Source: Planctomycetota bacterium (lineage in GTDB: Bacteria; Planctomycetota; GCA-2746535). Taken from it: a DNA stretch of 64,000 nucleotides. Position 1 is the stretch's first letter, and the number at the start of each line of letters is the position of its first letter. Both the position numbers and the translations under genes were made by a program. Of this stretch, positions 1 to 7,874 are shown piece after piece. The stretch lies in assembly GCA_002746535.1 (NCBI GenBank), contig NVWA01000027.1, forward strand, positions 1 through 64,000. The letters are read 5' to 3'. The notes beneath the pieces are model-generated. The model searched no databases. It worked only from the letters and a program-made list of their open reading frames with translations, and was not told the origin of the DNA.

Positions 1-9
1 CTGAGCATT

Positions 10-49
10 TACAAACAACAACAAACAACGGCAAACAATGACAAACGTG
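10..49. repeat. Four imperfect 10-bp tandem repeats
   Basis: Four consecutive 10-bp units share the core CAAACAA, the last degenerating to CAAACGT. They lie downstream of the leftmost minus-strand gene in non-coding sequence. The one-helical-turn period could be an accident of A-rich sequence. No function can be assigned. Confidence 0.5.
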
Positions 50-108
50 AATGCCTATTTAAGTCGTTTACTTGTAATGGTTTATACATAAATAGTTGTT
101 ATTTAAGG

Positions 109-143
109 GGTTATGAAAAAGAGAACGTAGGAATCCTATGTTC
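109..143 (-). terminator. Possible Rho-independent terminator of the MoxR-vWA operon
   Basis: A near-perfect inverted repeat, GAACGTAGGA / TCCTATGTTC with one G-T pair and one central base, lies about 50 nt after the stop of the last operon gene. On the minus strand it folds to an 8-bp stem with a 5-nt loop, followed by a short T-rich stretch (TCTTTTTC). The T-tract is modest, so the call rests mainly on position and symmetry. Confidence 0.45.
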
Positions 144-193
144 TAGGCCTATTTCTGCTCATGGACATTACCTTATTCTTTGAGTTGAAATTA

Positions 194-1297
194 TTATTCT
201 TGGTAGATGGGTAGGTATTGGTAGCGGACGCATAAGCAGATTATGGCGAAGGAGGTGGAATAGGCTCCGCCTAGAAAGCCGCTGTGTTTTTTGAATTCTC
301 CGCTGGGTAGTTGTAGTTTTAATAATGTCCGTTCCATTTTAGGTAAGAACTCTTTTCTATATTTTTTACCAAGTACATTGGCAGCTGTTGCTAAATAATA
401 ACTTTGGTAGTAAAACTGACTTCCTCGGTTGGGATCAACTTTTAATAATATTAAACCTGATTTGTGAACTTTTTCTCGATCTTCAGGAGTATGAATTAAT
501 CCTAATACTTTCATACCAACTACACCTGCAGTTGCCATCGCTGGTGTATTTTTATGTCCACCCTTATAAGCAAATGATTTTCTAGTATTGTTATACATTC
601 TTCTCAAATAACCTGCTGCTAAATCTAACGTTTCTTTTGGAATCTCTATCTGACAGTTTTGGGCTGATCTTAATACAAGTATCTGCCATACACTAACTGA
701 TAAATCTGCCGATCCGCGATTGATGGGTTCATAATGCCATCCCCCATTATGCTGGCCTTTATGTTTGGACTGAGCATTTACAATTAATCTAATAGCTAGT
801 ACTAAACCCTCCTTAATTTTTTTATTCTCTTTATGAGTTGCCATCATTCCATAAGCTTCACATAAGGCAAGTGTCACAATCCCTTGTGTATACATTCGTC
901 CTTTGCCTTCTTTACCAAAGTACCAACCATTTTGTTTACCAACTCTTAATAAAAAATTAATTCCTTTTTTCAGATTCTCTCCGTATTCAGTCCGACCTGG
1001 TTGTTGCCCTGAAGCCATCAAGGCAATACAAGCCAATCCTGTAATCGTATTTGGCAATGAGCCTCTGAATTTACCCGTGGAAGGATCTTGCTGGCTACAA
1101 AGCCATGCTAAGCCTTTATCAATCGATTGATCAACTTTGTCTTTTTTAGAAATTAATTTAAGGTGAGCCATATCTTTGGACACATCAGGAAATACAAGCA
1201 ATGAGAATGAAAGAAATAAACTATTTAATAAAATCAATTTTTTAGCAAATGAATTAATTTCGATATTTGTAAAAGTTCTAAACCTTTTTAATTTCAT
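194..1297 (-). CDS. Prenyltransferase/squalene-oxidase-repeat exported protein
   Basis: A protein of about 367 residues with a hydrophobic N-terminal segment (about residues 15-35) that looks like a signal peptide or anchor. The rest is alpha/alpha-barrel repeats of the prenyltransferase/squalene oxidase superfamily, recognisable from GLAWLCSQQDPSTGKFRG, TGLACIALMASG and GGWHYEP. The C-terminus, GGAYSTSFAIICL followed by YQYLPIYQE, matches the usual tail of such proteins in Planctomycetes-type genomes. No catalytic DxDD-type motif was seen, so an enzymatic role is doubtful; a structural or binding role at the envelope is likelier. I chose the ATG at 1297, which overlaps the upstream stop as ATGA, over an ATG four codons earlier. 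It is the last gene of the MoxR-vWA operon. Confidence 0.8.
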   Translation of the reverse strand: MKLKRFRTFTNIEINSFAKKLILLNSLFLSFSLLVFPDVSKDMAHLKLISKKDKVDQSIDKGLAWLCSQQDPSTGKFRGSLPNTITGLACIALMASGQQPGRTEYGENLKKGINFLLRVGKQNGWYFGKEGKGRMYTQGIVTLALCEAYGMMATHKENKKIKEGLVLAIRLIVNAQSKHKGQHNGGWHYEPINRGSADLSVSVWQILVLRSAQNCQIEIPKETLDLAAGYLRRMYNNTRKSFAYKGGHKNTPAMATAGVVGMKVLGLIHTPEDREKVHKSGLILLKVDPNRGSQFYYQSYYLATAANVLGKKYRKEFLPKMERTLLKLQLPSGEFKKHSGFLGGAYSTSFAIICLCVRYQYLPIYQE

Positions 1298-4200
1298 TCT
1301 GATTTCCATTTTTGACTCTCTTTCAATAATTTTTGCAAATATTTTTGATTTGCATTTTTATAATAGTCACTGTAAGACGAGAATGATCCTTTATTTACTT
1401 TGTTTTTTAATTTATCATTTACACCATCCCAGGTATGCTTTAAAGAAGCAAGTGCTAAGTTCCCTCTTTTTTCTTTATAACTACCCTCTTTACTTTTTTC
1501 TCCTGTTCCATCGCCCTCTTTAGAAGAGTCAGAACCTTTTTTTGATCCAGGTTTATCGCCCTGTTTATTTTCACCAGGTTTGCCTTCATTAGATTTTTTA
1601 CTACTAGCCATTGGTGATCCTGGATCTTTACCTTTTTGAGATTTACTCTCAGCAGATTGGCCTTGCTGATTTTTTGATTTAGGCAAACCAGCCATTATAG
1701 CTTGTTCTTGTTTATTTTTCATTTGACCTAAAGATTTAGCGGCATCTTCTAAGGCTTGAGTCGTTTCACTATCTGGTTTTCCGTCTTCAAGTCCTTTGGA
1801 AGCCTTCGACATTTGATCGAATGCTTTAGCCATAGAATTCTCTTGGGGAGATGAAGGGGTTTCTTGGGATTGATTTGGATTATTATTCTCAGGCGAAGAT
1901 TGGGAGTTCTCAGGTGCCTGAGCATTTTGACCATTTGGTTTAGCCAACGATTTTGCAACTTGATCCAATAGTTCATTAGCTTTAGCCGCTTTCTGGTGGC
2001 CCTTTGCCAATTGATTCATCGTTTTTTCTGCATTGGCATAATCTTTATTTTTAGCATAAGACTCAGCTTGTTTTAGCTGGTTCTGTTTTGCATTCATTAT
2101 ATTTAAATCATTTTTTAAAGCTTGAATTTGAGTTTGTTGATTTTTCATTGCTTTTGCTAATGCACCTTCAAGACTTTTTTTACTCTTTGTCGCTTCTTGA
2201 AACTTATTCATTGCTGGCAAACCTGGTTTACCCGCAGCTTTCGCATGGGCCTGGGATTGAGCTAAAGATTTATTTGATTTAGCCGCTTCATTTAACTGAC
2301 TCTTTGCTCCAGCATTTTTTTCAGCGGTGGAAGCTTGTTTAGCCAATGCTTGCCCACTTTTTATTGATTTCATTAATTTATCTAGTTCATCATTCATTGA
2401 TTTATTTTCAGGAGCATTATCATTATTTTTTTGAATAGATTTCTTAGCATTCTTCCAATCATCTTTCTGTATGGACTGCAAGGCCTTCTGAAGATTTTGA
2501 GTATCGGCCGCCATCTGCTTAAGGGCTTTTTTAGTCAAGGCAATATTATTGTCATTAGCTTTAAGAGATTGCTTAACGGATTCAATCCCTTTATTAACAT
2601 TTTTATTATCTTTTACTATTTCATTAATTTTCTTATCAAGGGCTTTCATAGTTTTATCAAATTCTTCTTTAGCTATAGCAAAAGCATTTTTCAATTCTTC
2701 TGGATTTTTTTTACTTGCTTGAACAACTTTATTGGCATTTTTAATTTGACCTGCAATTGCTTTATTTAAGGCATCACTGAGTTTTTGGGCATTTTTCTTA
2801 CCCCTTTGTTTTGCCATTTCCTTTTGTAATTCTTGAATAGCTTTTTGCTGTGTTGCCATTGCTTTTTGAAACTCATCTGACAATTGCTTATTACCTTCAC
2901 TTTTATCAATTTCATTGGCGGCTTCATTTAGCCGTCCTGCTTTAGCTAATTCTTTGGCTCTAACTAATTTTTTCAAATCATTAACTTTTTTCTGCAAAGC
3001 TTTAGCAAACTGATTAGCAGCTTCAACCTCCTTACTTTTCTTTTGTGCAATTTCTTTTGCTTGCTGACTTGCCTTTTGATATTCGCCCTTTTGCATATCC
3101 TCCAGAGCTTTCGCAATATTTTTCTTTTGATCACCACCAACTTGTGTCGCAAGCTCTTTTAGTAATTTCTCTGCATTATTAATTTTATCACTAGTCGTTA
3201 GATTAGGATTTTCTTGTTCAGGTTTGGATGCAATCTGTTTCTTAAGATTATTCAGATTTTTAAAAGCGGTTTCGAGATCATCTTTCTTGACATTTAATTT
3301 TAATTTTTTCAGAGCTCTAGCAAAATTATCCGTTAATGCTTTATTTTTATTTAATTCATTTGCAATATTATTAGCGTGTTGATAAGCAGCGGCTTTGTTG
3401 CGCTTTTTAAGATCTTTAAACCGAGTATTTTTGAGGTGATCCAATGCATTATCTTTTTGAATCTCTTTCGCAAGTTCATTTAATTTTTTTCTTAGTTGCG
3501 GATCTTCACGATGCAATTTTTGGCCTAAAGCAGCTAATGATTCAGCTAATTTATGATTACTTAGCTGAGGAATCTTTTTCTTAAAGTCTTCCACTTTCTT
3601 CATATTCATATCTGAAAGATTGCCCATGGGCATATTGCGCATTTCTTTACGAACCTTTAAATTATTTCCCTCTATTTTTTTCTGAGCATTTTTGATTTCT
3701 TCAATTGCAGCATGAGAATTCATCATTGCTTTTTCTAATTTATTCACATGAGCTGCTAGCTTATCTCTCAAGGCATCATTGATAGGATTCTCTTTATTTT
3801 GAACAAATTTATTAGGTTTTGAAAAATCTTTTTTAGAATTTTTTAAATTATTTTTTAGAGCCTCCAAATTTTTCTTTATCTTATCTAAGTTTTCCGGAGT
3901 ACTTGTTACTTTTTTGTGCTTAGCCATACTATCCAAAGTAGGTTTTATTTCTTTATCATATTTATTTTGGATGGGAGTGCTGAATTTTCCAAGTTGATTA
4001 CGAAGCTTGTCAATATTCTTAAGATCATCTTCAAAATTATTTTTAGCATCTATCATTTGCTGTACTTGTTTATTATCATTTGAACTTATGGCTTTTTCAA
4101 TCTTCTCTAATTTTTTGATGGCATCGTCAACTAACGCTTCGCCCTTGTCTTGGAGTTGCTTTGGTGATAAATGTTCATTGAGACGATCTTTGATATTCTC

Positions 4201-7200
4201 GGTTTGTTTATGAAGCTGCTTACCTTTATTTATATGGGGTACTTTCTCTAATTGTTTTGAGTCTTTTGCTAATGAGTCGACTTCTTTTTTAATACCTTTT
4301 AAGGCATCATAATTTGCAAGTTTATTGAGTATGTCTTTACCAAAGGCTTCCTTTAATCGATCATCAATTTCTTTACTTAAACTGTTTTTTTCTTCAGGAC
4401 TTAATACTTCATCCGAATTATTTTGAAATTTTTCATTCAGCATTTTGAGATCATCTAAATCAACTTTATTCTCATCATCATTTAAAATTTGATCAATTTT
4501 CTTTGCTAAAATCATATTTTGTTTTGTGTCTTGGATATCGCCTTTATCTTTTAACAACTGGTCTTCAATATTACTGACTAAATCATCTTTGATTTCCTTT
4601 AGCGTATTTTTTGTTTGGTTATCCAATTCAGGATCAATCTTAAGTGCCTCTATTACTTTGGCTAATTTATCTTTTGAATTAGACCGAAGTGATTTAATCT
4701 GATCAATTAATTTATCTTTATTGGCTTCCCATTCTTTTAGTGACTCATCAATAGATTTCTTAGCAGCAGACAATTGTGCTTCTGAAACATCCATATTCTT
4801 TTTCATAATATTTTTATCTGGCAAGCTCAAACTCTTTTCAGCATGTTGCCAATATTGATCCGATTTTTTTAATTCTGATAATGCCTTGGCCGATTTATTA
4901 TTAATCACACTTTTTTCTAATTCATCTTTTAATAATTTAAACTCCATCTTTTTATCCATGACAATTGCTAAATTTTTATCTGGATTTAGTTTATTTACAT
5001 TCTTACTTACAAATTCTTTGGTTAGTTTTTGTTCTTTATGAAAAGCATCTAGCTTAGGCTTAAAACGTTCTAAAGACTCGGCTTTTTTAATGTCATTTAA
5101 AATGTCGGCAGCCTTTTTTAAGGTTTTGATATCATTCTTCTCACTCGCTTCTTTTATTGTTTTATTTAATTCTGCATAAAGCTTGTTGTTATTATTTTTC
5201 TTTTCACCATTTTTAACAATTCCATCAAGTATTTTTTTTGTGATCGCTTCTTTACCCTTTGTATTCTCGACTTCTAAATCATTTATTGCTTCTTTAAAGG
5301 CGACCCCATCATTCTTAAGTCGATTTTGTATTTTTATCTTCGCATCAATAATTACTCGAAAATCATCCAGTTTTAATGCGAGTTCACTATTAAGAATATT
5401 TCTTAAAATTTTTGGGGTGCTAGAATCTTTCTTATTAAGCCAAGATAAATTTTTTATAGGTATGATTGATTTCGGCAACCCTTTGCCACTCCACATGAGT
5501 TGAATAGAACCCACTGCTGAAAAGTTAAAATACTCAATTAAGATTTTGTGAACACCTGGTTTTAATTTAATGGCACTAATAATTTCTCTGGGTCCATGAT
5601 TACCGGCATTATTAACAATTAATTTATTATTAATGAATAAACGTGAACCATCATCGGAAATTAAATGAATATTGATATTCAGATGCTTTTCGATTTTTAA
5701 ATAACCTTCAATCGTGCTGGAGAAAATAGCATTATGACCAAACCCAATCTCATTAATATTTCTAAAGTTAAGTTCTGATAATCTAAATAGTTTGTCCGGT
5801 ATTTTAGTAGTCTTTTCTTGTGGAGATAAAAAACGATTTATTCCTTTAAATCCAAAAAATACTAATCCAGCAAAAGATGTATTTGTGGTAAATGAGGAAT
5901 GGTAACTTTTTCCAATTTCCATTAAAGCGCTAATATCTGAATGAGGAGCATTTGCAATGGCAACATCACCAACAAATTCATTGTTCTTTATTTTTAATTT
6001 GAATACCAAATCCTTAATAAGTTCAACAGATTCATCCAATGAAGCCACTTCATTCTTCGAATTTAAATAATCTATAATGGCTGGTAATTCTTGAGTAATT
6101 TGTTGGTTTATGAATAAATTAATTAACCGAAATGAATCCTCTGAATGAGGATAATAATGCAACTTACTAGATTCATTAATAATCTGCTGTATTTGTTTTA
6201 AATTATTGTCTAAATTTTTTCTCAAGTCTTTTAATTGATATTCAAAATGCTTATTTTCTTCAACATAATTTTGTCCAACGACTTCCTTATTTTCATTTGC
6301 TAAACCATGAACTTCACTAATTTTAACAATGACCTTTTTGGTTTTCATTAATGCGTTTAGTATTTTGTTTAAACTTTGTCGGTACATACCTGATTTTGAT
6401 ATATCAATCCCTTTACTCAGAATTAGTCTGGAGGGTTTAGAGTTAGATTCATTACCTATGGCATCTTTAACGTTGATGGTTAACTTTAAAAATTTACGGT
6501 AATTTAATAGTTTTTCAATATCCAGGACATAACTATTAAGATCAGGCTCTAAAGAGATAACTTCAGCCTTCCCATCAATGTCTAAAACCAAATTTTGTTC
6601 TGAAATCCCAAAATCGTCTGATGATTTCCACTGGATTAATACTTTTGAATTTTTCTTAATATATAAAACACCAACAGGTTCAGTAAGTTCTATGCTAGGT
6701 TTGTGGTCAGGCAAAACCTTTATTTTAAAAATATATTTTCGAATACTTGTCAAACCATCAAAATCATTCATCACAATTTCGTACTGACCCTTTTGAAGCA
6801 ATGTTTTTGAAAATACTCCTTGTTTACCATTGTTTTTCAAAATCAATGGAATTTGTTCATCCAACCAATTTATATAAGCGGATTTAATTTTTTTAGTAAA
6901 ATTCAACGTGATCACTACTTTCGTACCTACAACACATCTTAAGTCACCTATTGTGCTACTAATATTTTTTTGAGGTATCAAAGTATATTTGGGATATTTA
7001 TATTCAATTTCAAATGTTTCAATTCTGGGTCTAGGTATGACCATAAATATTTTTTTCTTTGTATTGATACGTCCGGAGTTAATCCAGTATTCAAATTTCC
7101 CATAAGCTTTATCCAATTCGGCATGATAATAGTTATTTTTTGTATCATAATTCATGGCAATACTTCTATTACGGTGATTGCGTATTTTTACAATTGGATT

Positions 7201-7848
7201 TTTGATATTGTCTTTATGAATTCTGACTTTGAATTCAATCTTTTGACCTTCAGGAGCATTATTTATTACAGGCGATAACAACTCAATAAAGTAACTGCCT
7301 GGTCTGGCATCTGAATCTGAAGGTGCAAGAATCCTTGATACCATTAATGGTAATTCAATAGATGGAATCACAAAGCAAATCATGAATAACATAATTACTA
7401 TGGCAGGATACTTTACATAGGACCATTTAATGGGAAAAGTATCTTTGGTTTTAAAAGTATCTAAGTCCGACTCTGACTTCTTAAAAATAGCTTCCATCAT
7501 TTTTACAGAGAATTCATCATTTTTGGCTGTTTGTAATTCAGTAGCAGATATGAGTGACTCTTTTAATTCGGGGTAAGATTTTTCTATCAACCAGGCGGCT
7601 TCTGCATTCGAGATATTACCATTACAGGAAAAATAGAAATCAATTCCAAAATAGATCAGAACACCACTATACCAAAAACACGTTATAAAATATCTTTGAG
7701 CAATCGTAAAATCAAAATAGTAATCAACAAAACACAATATAAGAATGGCAACAATACAAGTAAGTAAACATCTACCTGCCCATCTGATTAATCTAATTTT
7801 ACGGACTCTATTGATTACATTTTCGAGAACAACATTAAGTTTATTCAT
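1294..7848 (-). CDS. Giant membrane-anchored PA14/coiled-coil protein (2184 aa)
   Basis: Three hydrophobic segments lie at about residues 27-44, 53-72 and 147-164. If the N-terminus is inside, almost all of the protein faces the periplasm. The N-terminal layout (helical pair, then a loop containing AAWLIEKSYPELKESLISA) resembles DUF4175-type proteins found in MoxR/vWA operons. Ig-like beta-rich sequence follows to about residue 480. A PA14-type module at about 650-805 is marked by ISDDGSRLFINNKLIVNN and a GNHG turn. Then come roughly 1100 residues of Lys/Gln/Ala/Asn-rich helix (predicted coiled coil). The tail at about 1980-2125 is low-complexity (Pro/Gln/Ser/Lys/Gly), and the last 50 residues look folded again. 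It lies between a vWA gene and the prenyltransferase-repeat gene. A mechanical or scaffold role in the envelope is inference. Confidence 0.85.
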   Translation of the reverse strand: MNKLNVVLENVINRVRKIRLIRWAGRCLLTCIVAILILCFVDYYFDFTIAQRYFITCFWYSGVLIYFGIDFYFSCNGNISNAEAAWLIEKSYPELKESLISATELQTAKNDEFSVKMMEAIFKKSESDLDTFKTKDTFPIKWSYVKYPAIVIMLFMICFVIPSIELPLMVSRILAPSDSDARPGSYFIELLSPVINNAPEGQKIEFKVRIHKDNIKNPIVKIRNHRNRSIAMNYDTKNNYYHAELDKAYGKFEYWINSGRINTKKKIFMVIPRPRIETFEIEYKYPKYTLIPQKNISSTIGDLRCVVGTKVVITLNFTKKIKSAYINWLDEQIPLILKNNGKQGVFSKTLLQKGQYEIVMNDFDGLTSIRKYIFKIKVLPDHKPSIELTEPVGVLYIKKNSKVLIQWKSSDDFGISEQNLVLDIDGKAEVISLEPDLNSYVLDIEKLLNYRKFLKLTINVKDAIGNESNSKPSRLILSKGIDISKSGMYRQSLNKILNALMKTKKVIVKISEVHGLANENKEVVGQNYVEENKHFEYQLKDLRKNLDNNLKQIQQIINESSKLHYYPHSEDSFRLINLFINQQITQELPAIIDYLNSKNEVASLDESVELIKDLVFKLKIKNNEFVGDVAIANAPHSDISALMEIGKSYHSSFTTNTSFAGLVFFGFKGINRFLSPQEKTTKIPDKLFRLSELNFRNINEIGFGHNAIFSSTIEGYLKIEKHLNINIHLISDDGSRLFINNKLIVNNAGNHGPREIISAIKLKPGVHKILIEYFNFSAVGSIQLMWSGKGLPKSIIPIKNLSWLNKKDSSTPKILRNILNSELALKLDDFRVIIDAKIKIQNRLKNDGVAFKEAINDLEVENTKGKEAITKKILDGIVKNGEKKNNNNKLYAELNKTIKEASEKNDIKTLKKAADILNDIKKAESLERFKPKLDAFHKEQKLTKEFVSKNVNKLNPDKNLAIVMDKKMEFKLLKDELEKSVINNKSAKALSELKKSDQYWQHAEKSLSLPDKNIMKKNMDVSEAQLSAAKKSIDESLKEWEANKDKLIDQIKSLRSNSKDKLAKVIEALKIDPELDNQTKNTLKEIKDDLVSNIEDQLLKDKGDIQDTKQNMILAKKIDQILNDDENKVDLDDLKMLNEKFQNNSDEVLSPEEKNSLSKEIDDRLKEAFGKDILNKLANYDALKGIKKEVDSLAKDSKQLEKVPHINKGKQLHKQTENIKDRLNEHLSPKQLQDKGEALVDDAIKKLEKIEKAISSNDNKQVQQMIDAKNNFEDDLKNIDKLRNQLGKFSTPIQNKYDKEIKPTLDSMAKHKKVTSTPENLDKIKKNLEALKNNLKNSKKDFSKPNKFVQNKENPINDALRDKLAAHVNKLEKAMMNSHAAIEEIKNAQKKIEGNNLKVRKEMRNMPMGNLSDMNMKKVEDFKKKIPQLSNHKLAESLAALGQKLHREDPQLRKKLNELAKEIQKDNALDHLKNTRFKDLKKRNKAAAYQHANNIANELNKNKALTDNFARALKKLKLNVKKDDLETAFKNLNNLKKQIASKPEQENPNLTTSDKINNAEKLLKELATQVGGDQKKNIAKALEDMQKGEYQKASQQAKEIAQKKSKEVEAANQFAKALQKKVNDLKKLVRAKELAKAGRLNEAANEIDKSEGNKQLSDEFQKAMATQQKAIQELQKEMAKQRGKKNAQKLSDALNKAIAGQIKNANKVVQASKKNPEELKNAFAIAKEEFDKTMKALDKKINEIVKDNKNVNKGIESVKQSLKANDNNIALTKKALKQMAADTQNLQKALQSIQKDDWKNAKKSIQKNNDNAPENKSMNDELDKLMKSIKSGQALAKQASTAEKNAGAKSQLNEAAKSNKSLAQSQAHAKAAGKPGLPAMNKFQEATKSKKSLEGALAKAMKNQQTQIQALKNDLNIMNAKQNQLKQAESYAKNKDYANAEKTMNQLAKGHQKAAKANELLDQVAKSLAKPNGQNAQAPENSQSSPENNNPNQSQETPSSPQENSMAKAFDQMSKASKGLEDGKPDSETTQALEDAAKSLGQMKNKQEQAIMAGLPKSKNQQGQSAESKSQKGKDPGSPMASSKKSNEGKPGENKQGDKPGSKKGSDSSKEGDGTGEKSKEGSYKEKRGNLALASLKHTWDGVNDKLKNKVNKGSFSSYSDYYKNANQKYLQKLLKESQKWKSE

Positions 7849-7874
7849 ATCAAAGATTCATCTTTCAAATAAAT

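Noticed and set aside
1176-1523. 115-codon plus-strand frame at the prenyltransferase/giant gene junction
   Set aside because: It spans the ends of two convincing minus-strand genes and its composition is that of an antisense shadow.
2431-2769. Plus-strand hydrophobic frame opposite the giant PA14 gene
   Set aside because: It is the complement of lysine- and asparagine-rich coiled-coil codons, which reads as Phe/Ile/Leu; there is no SD and it lies inside a well-supported gene.
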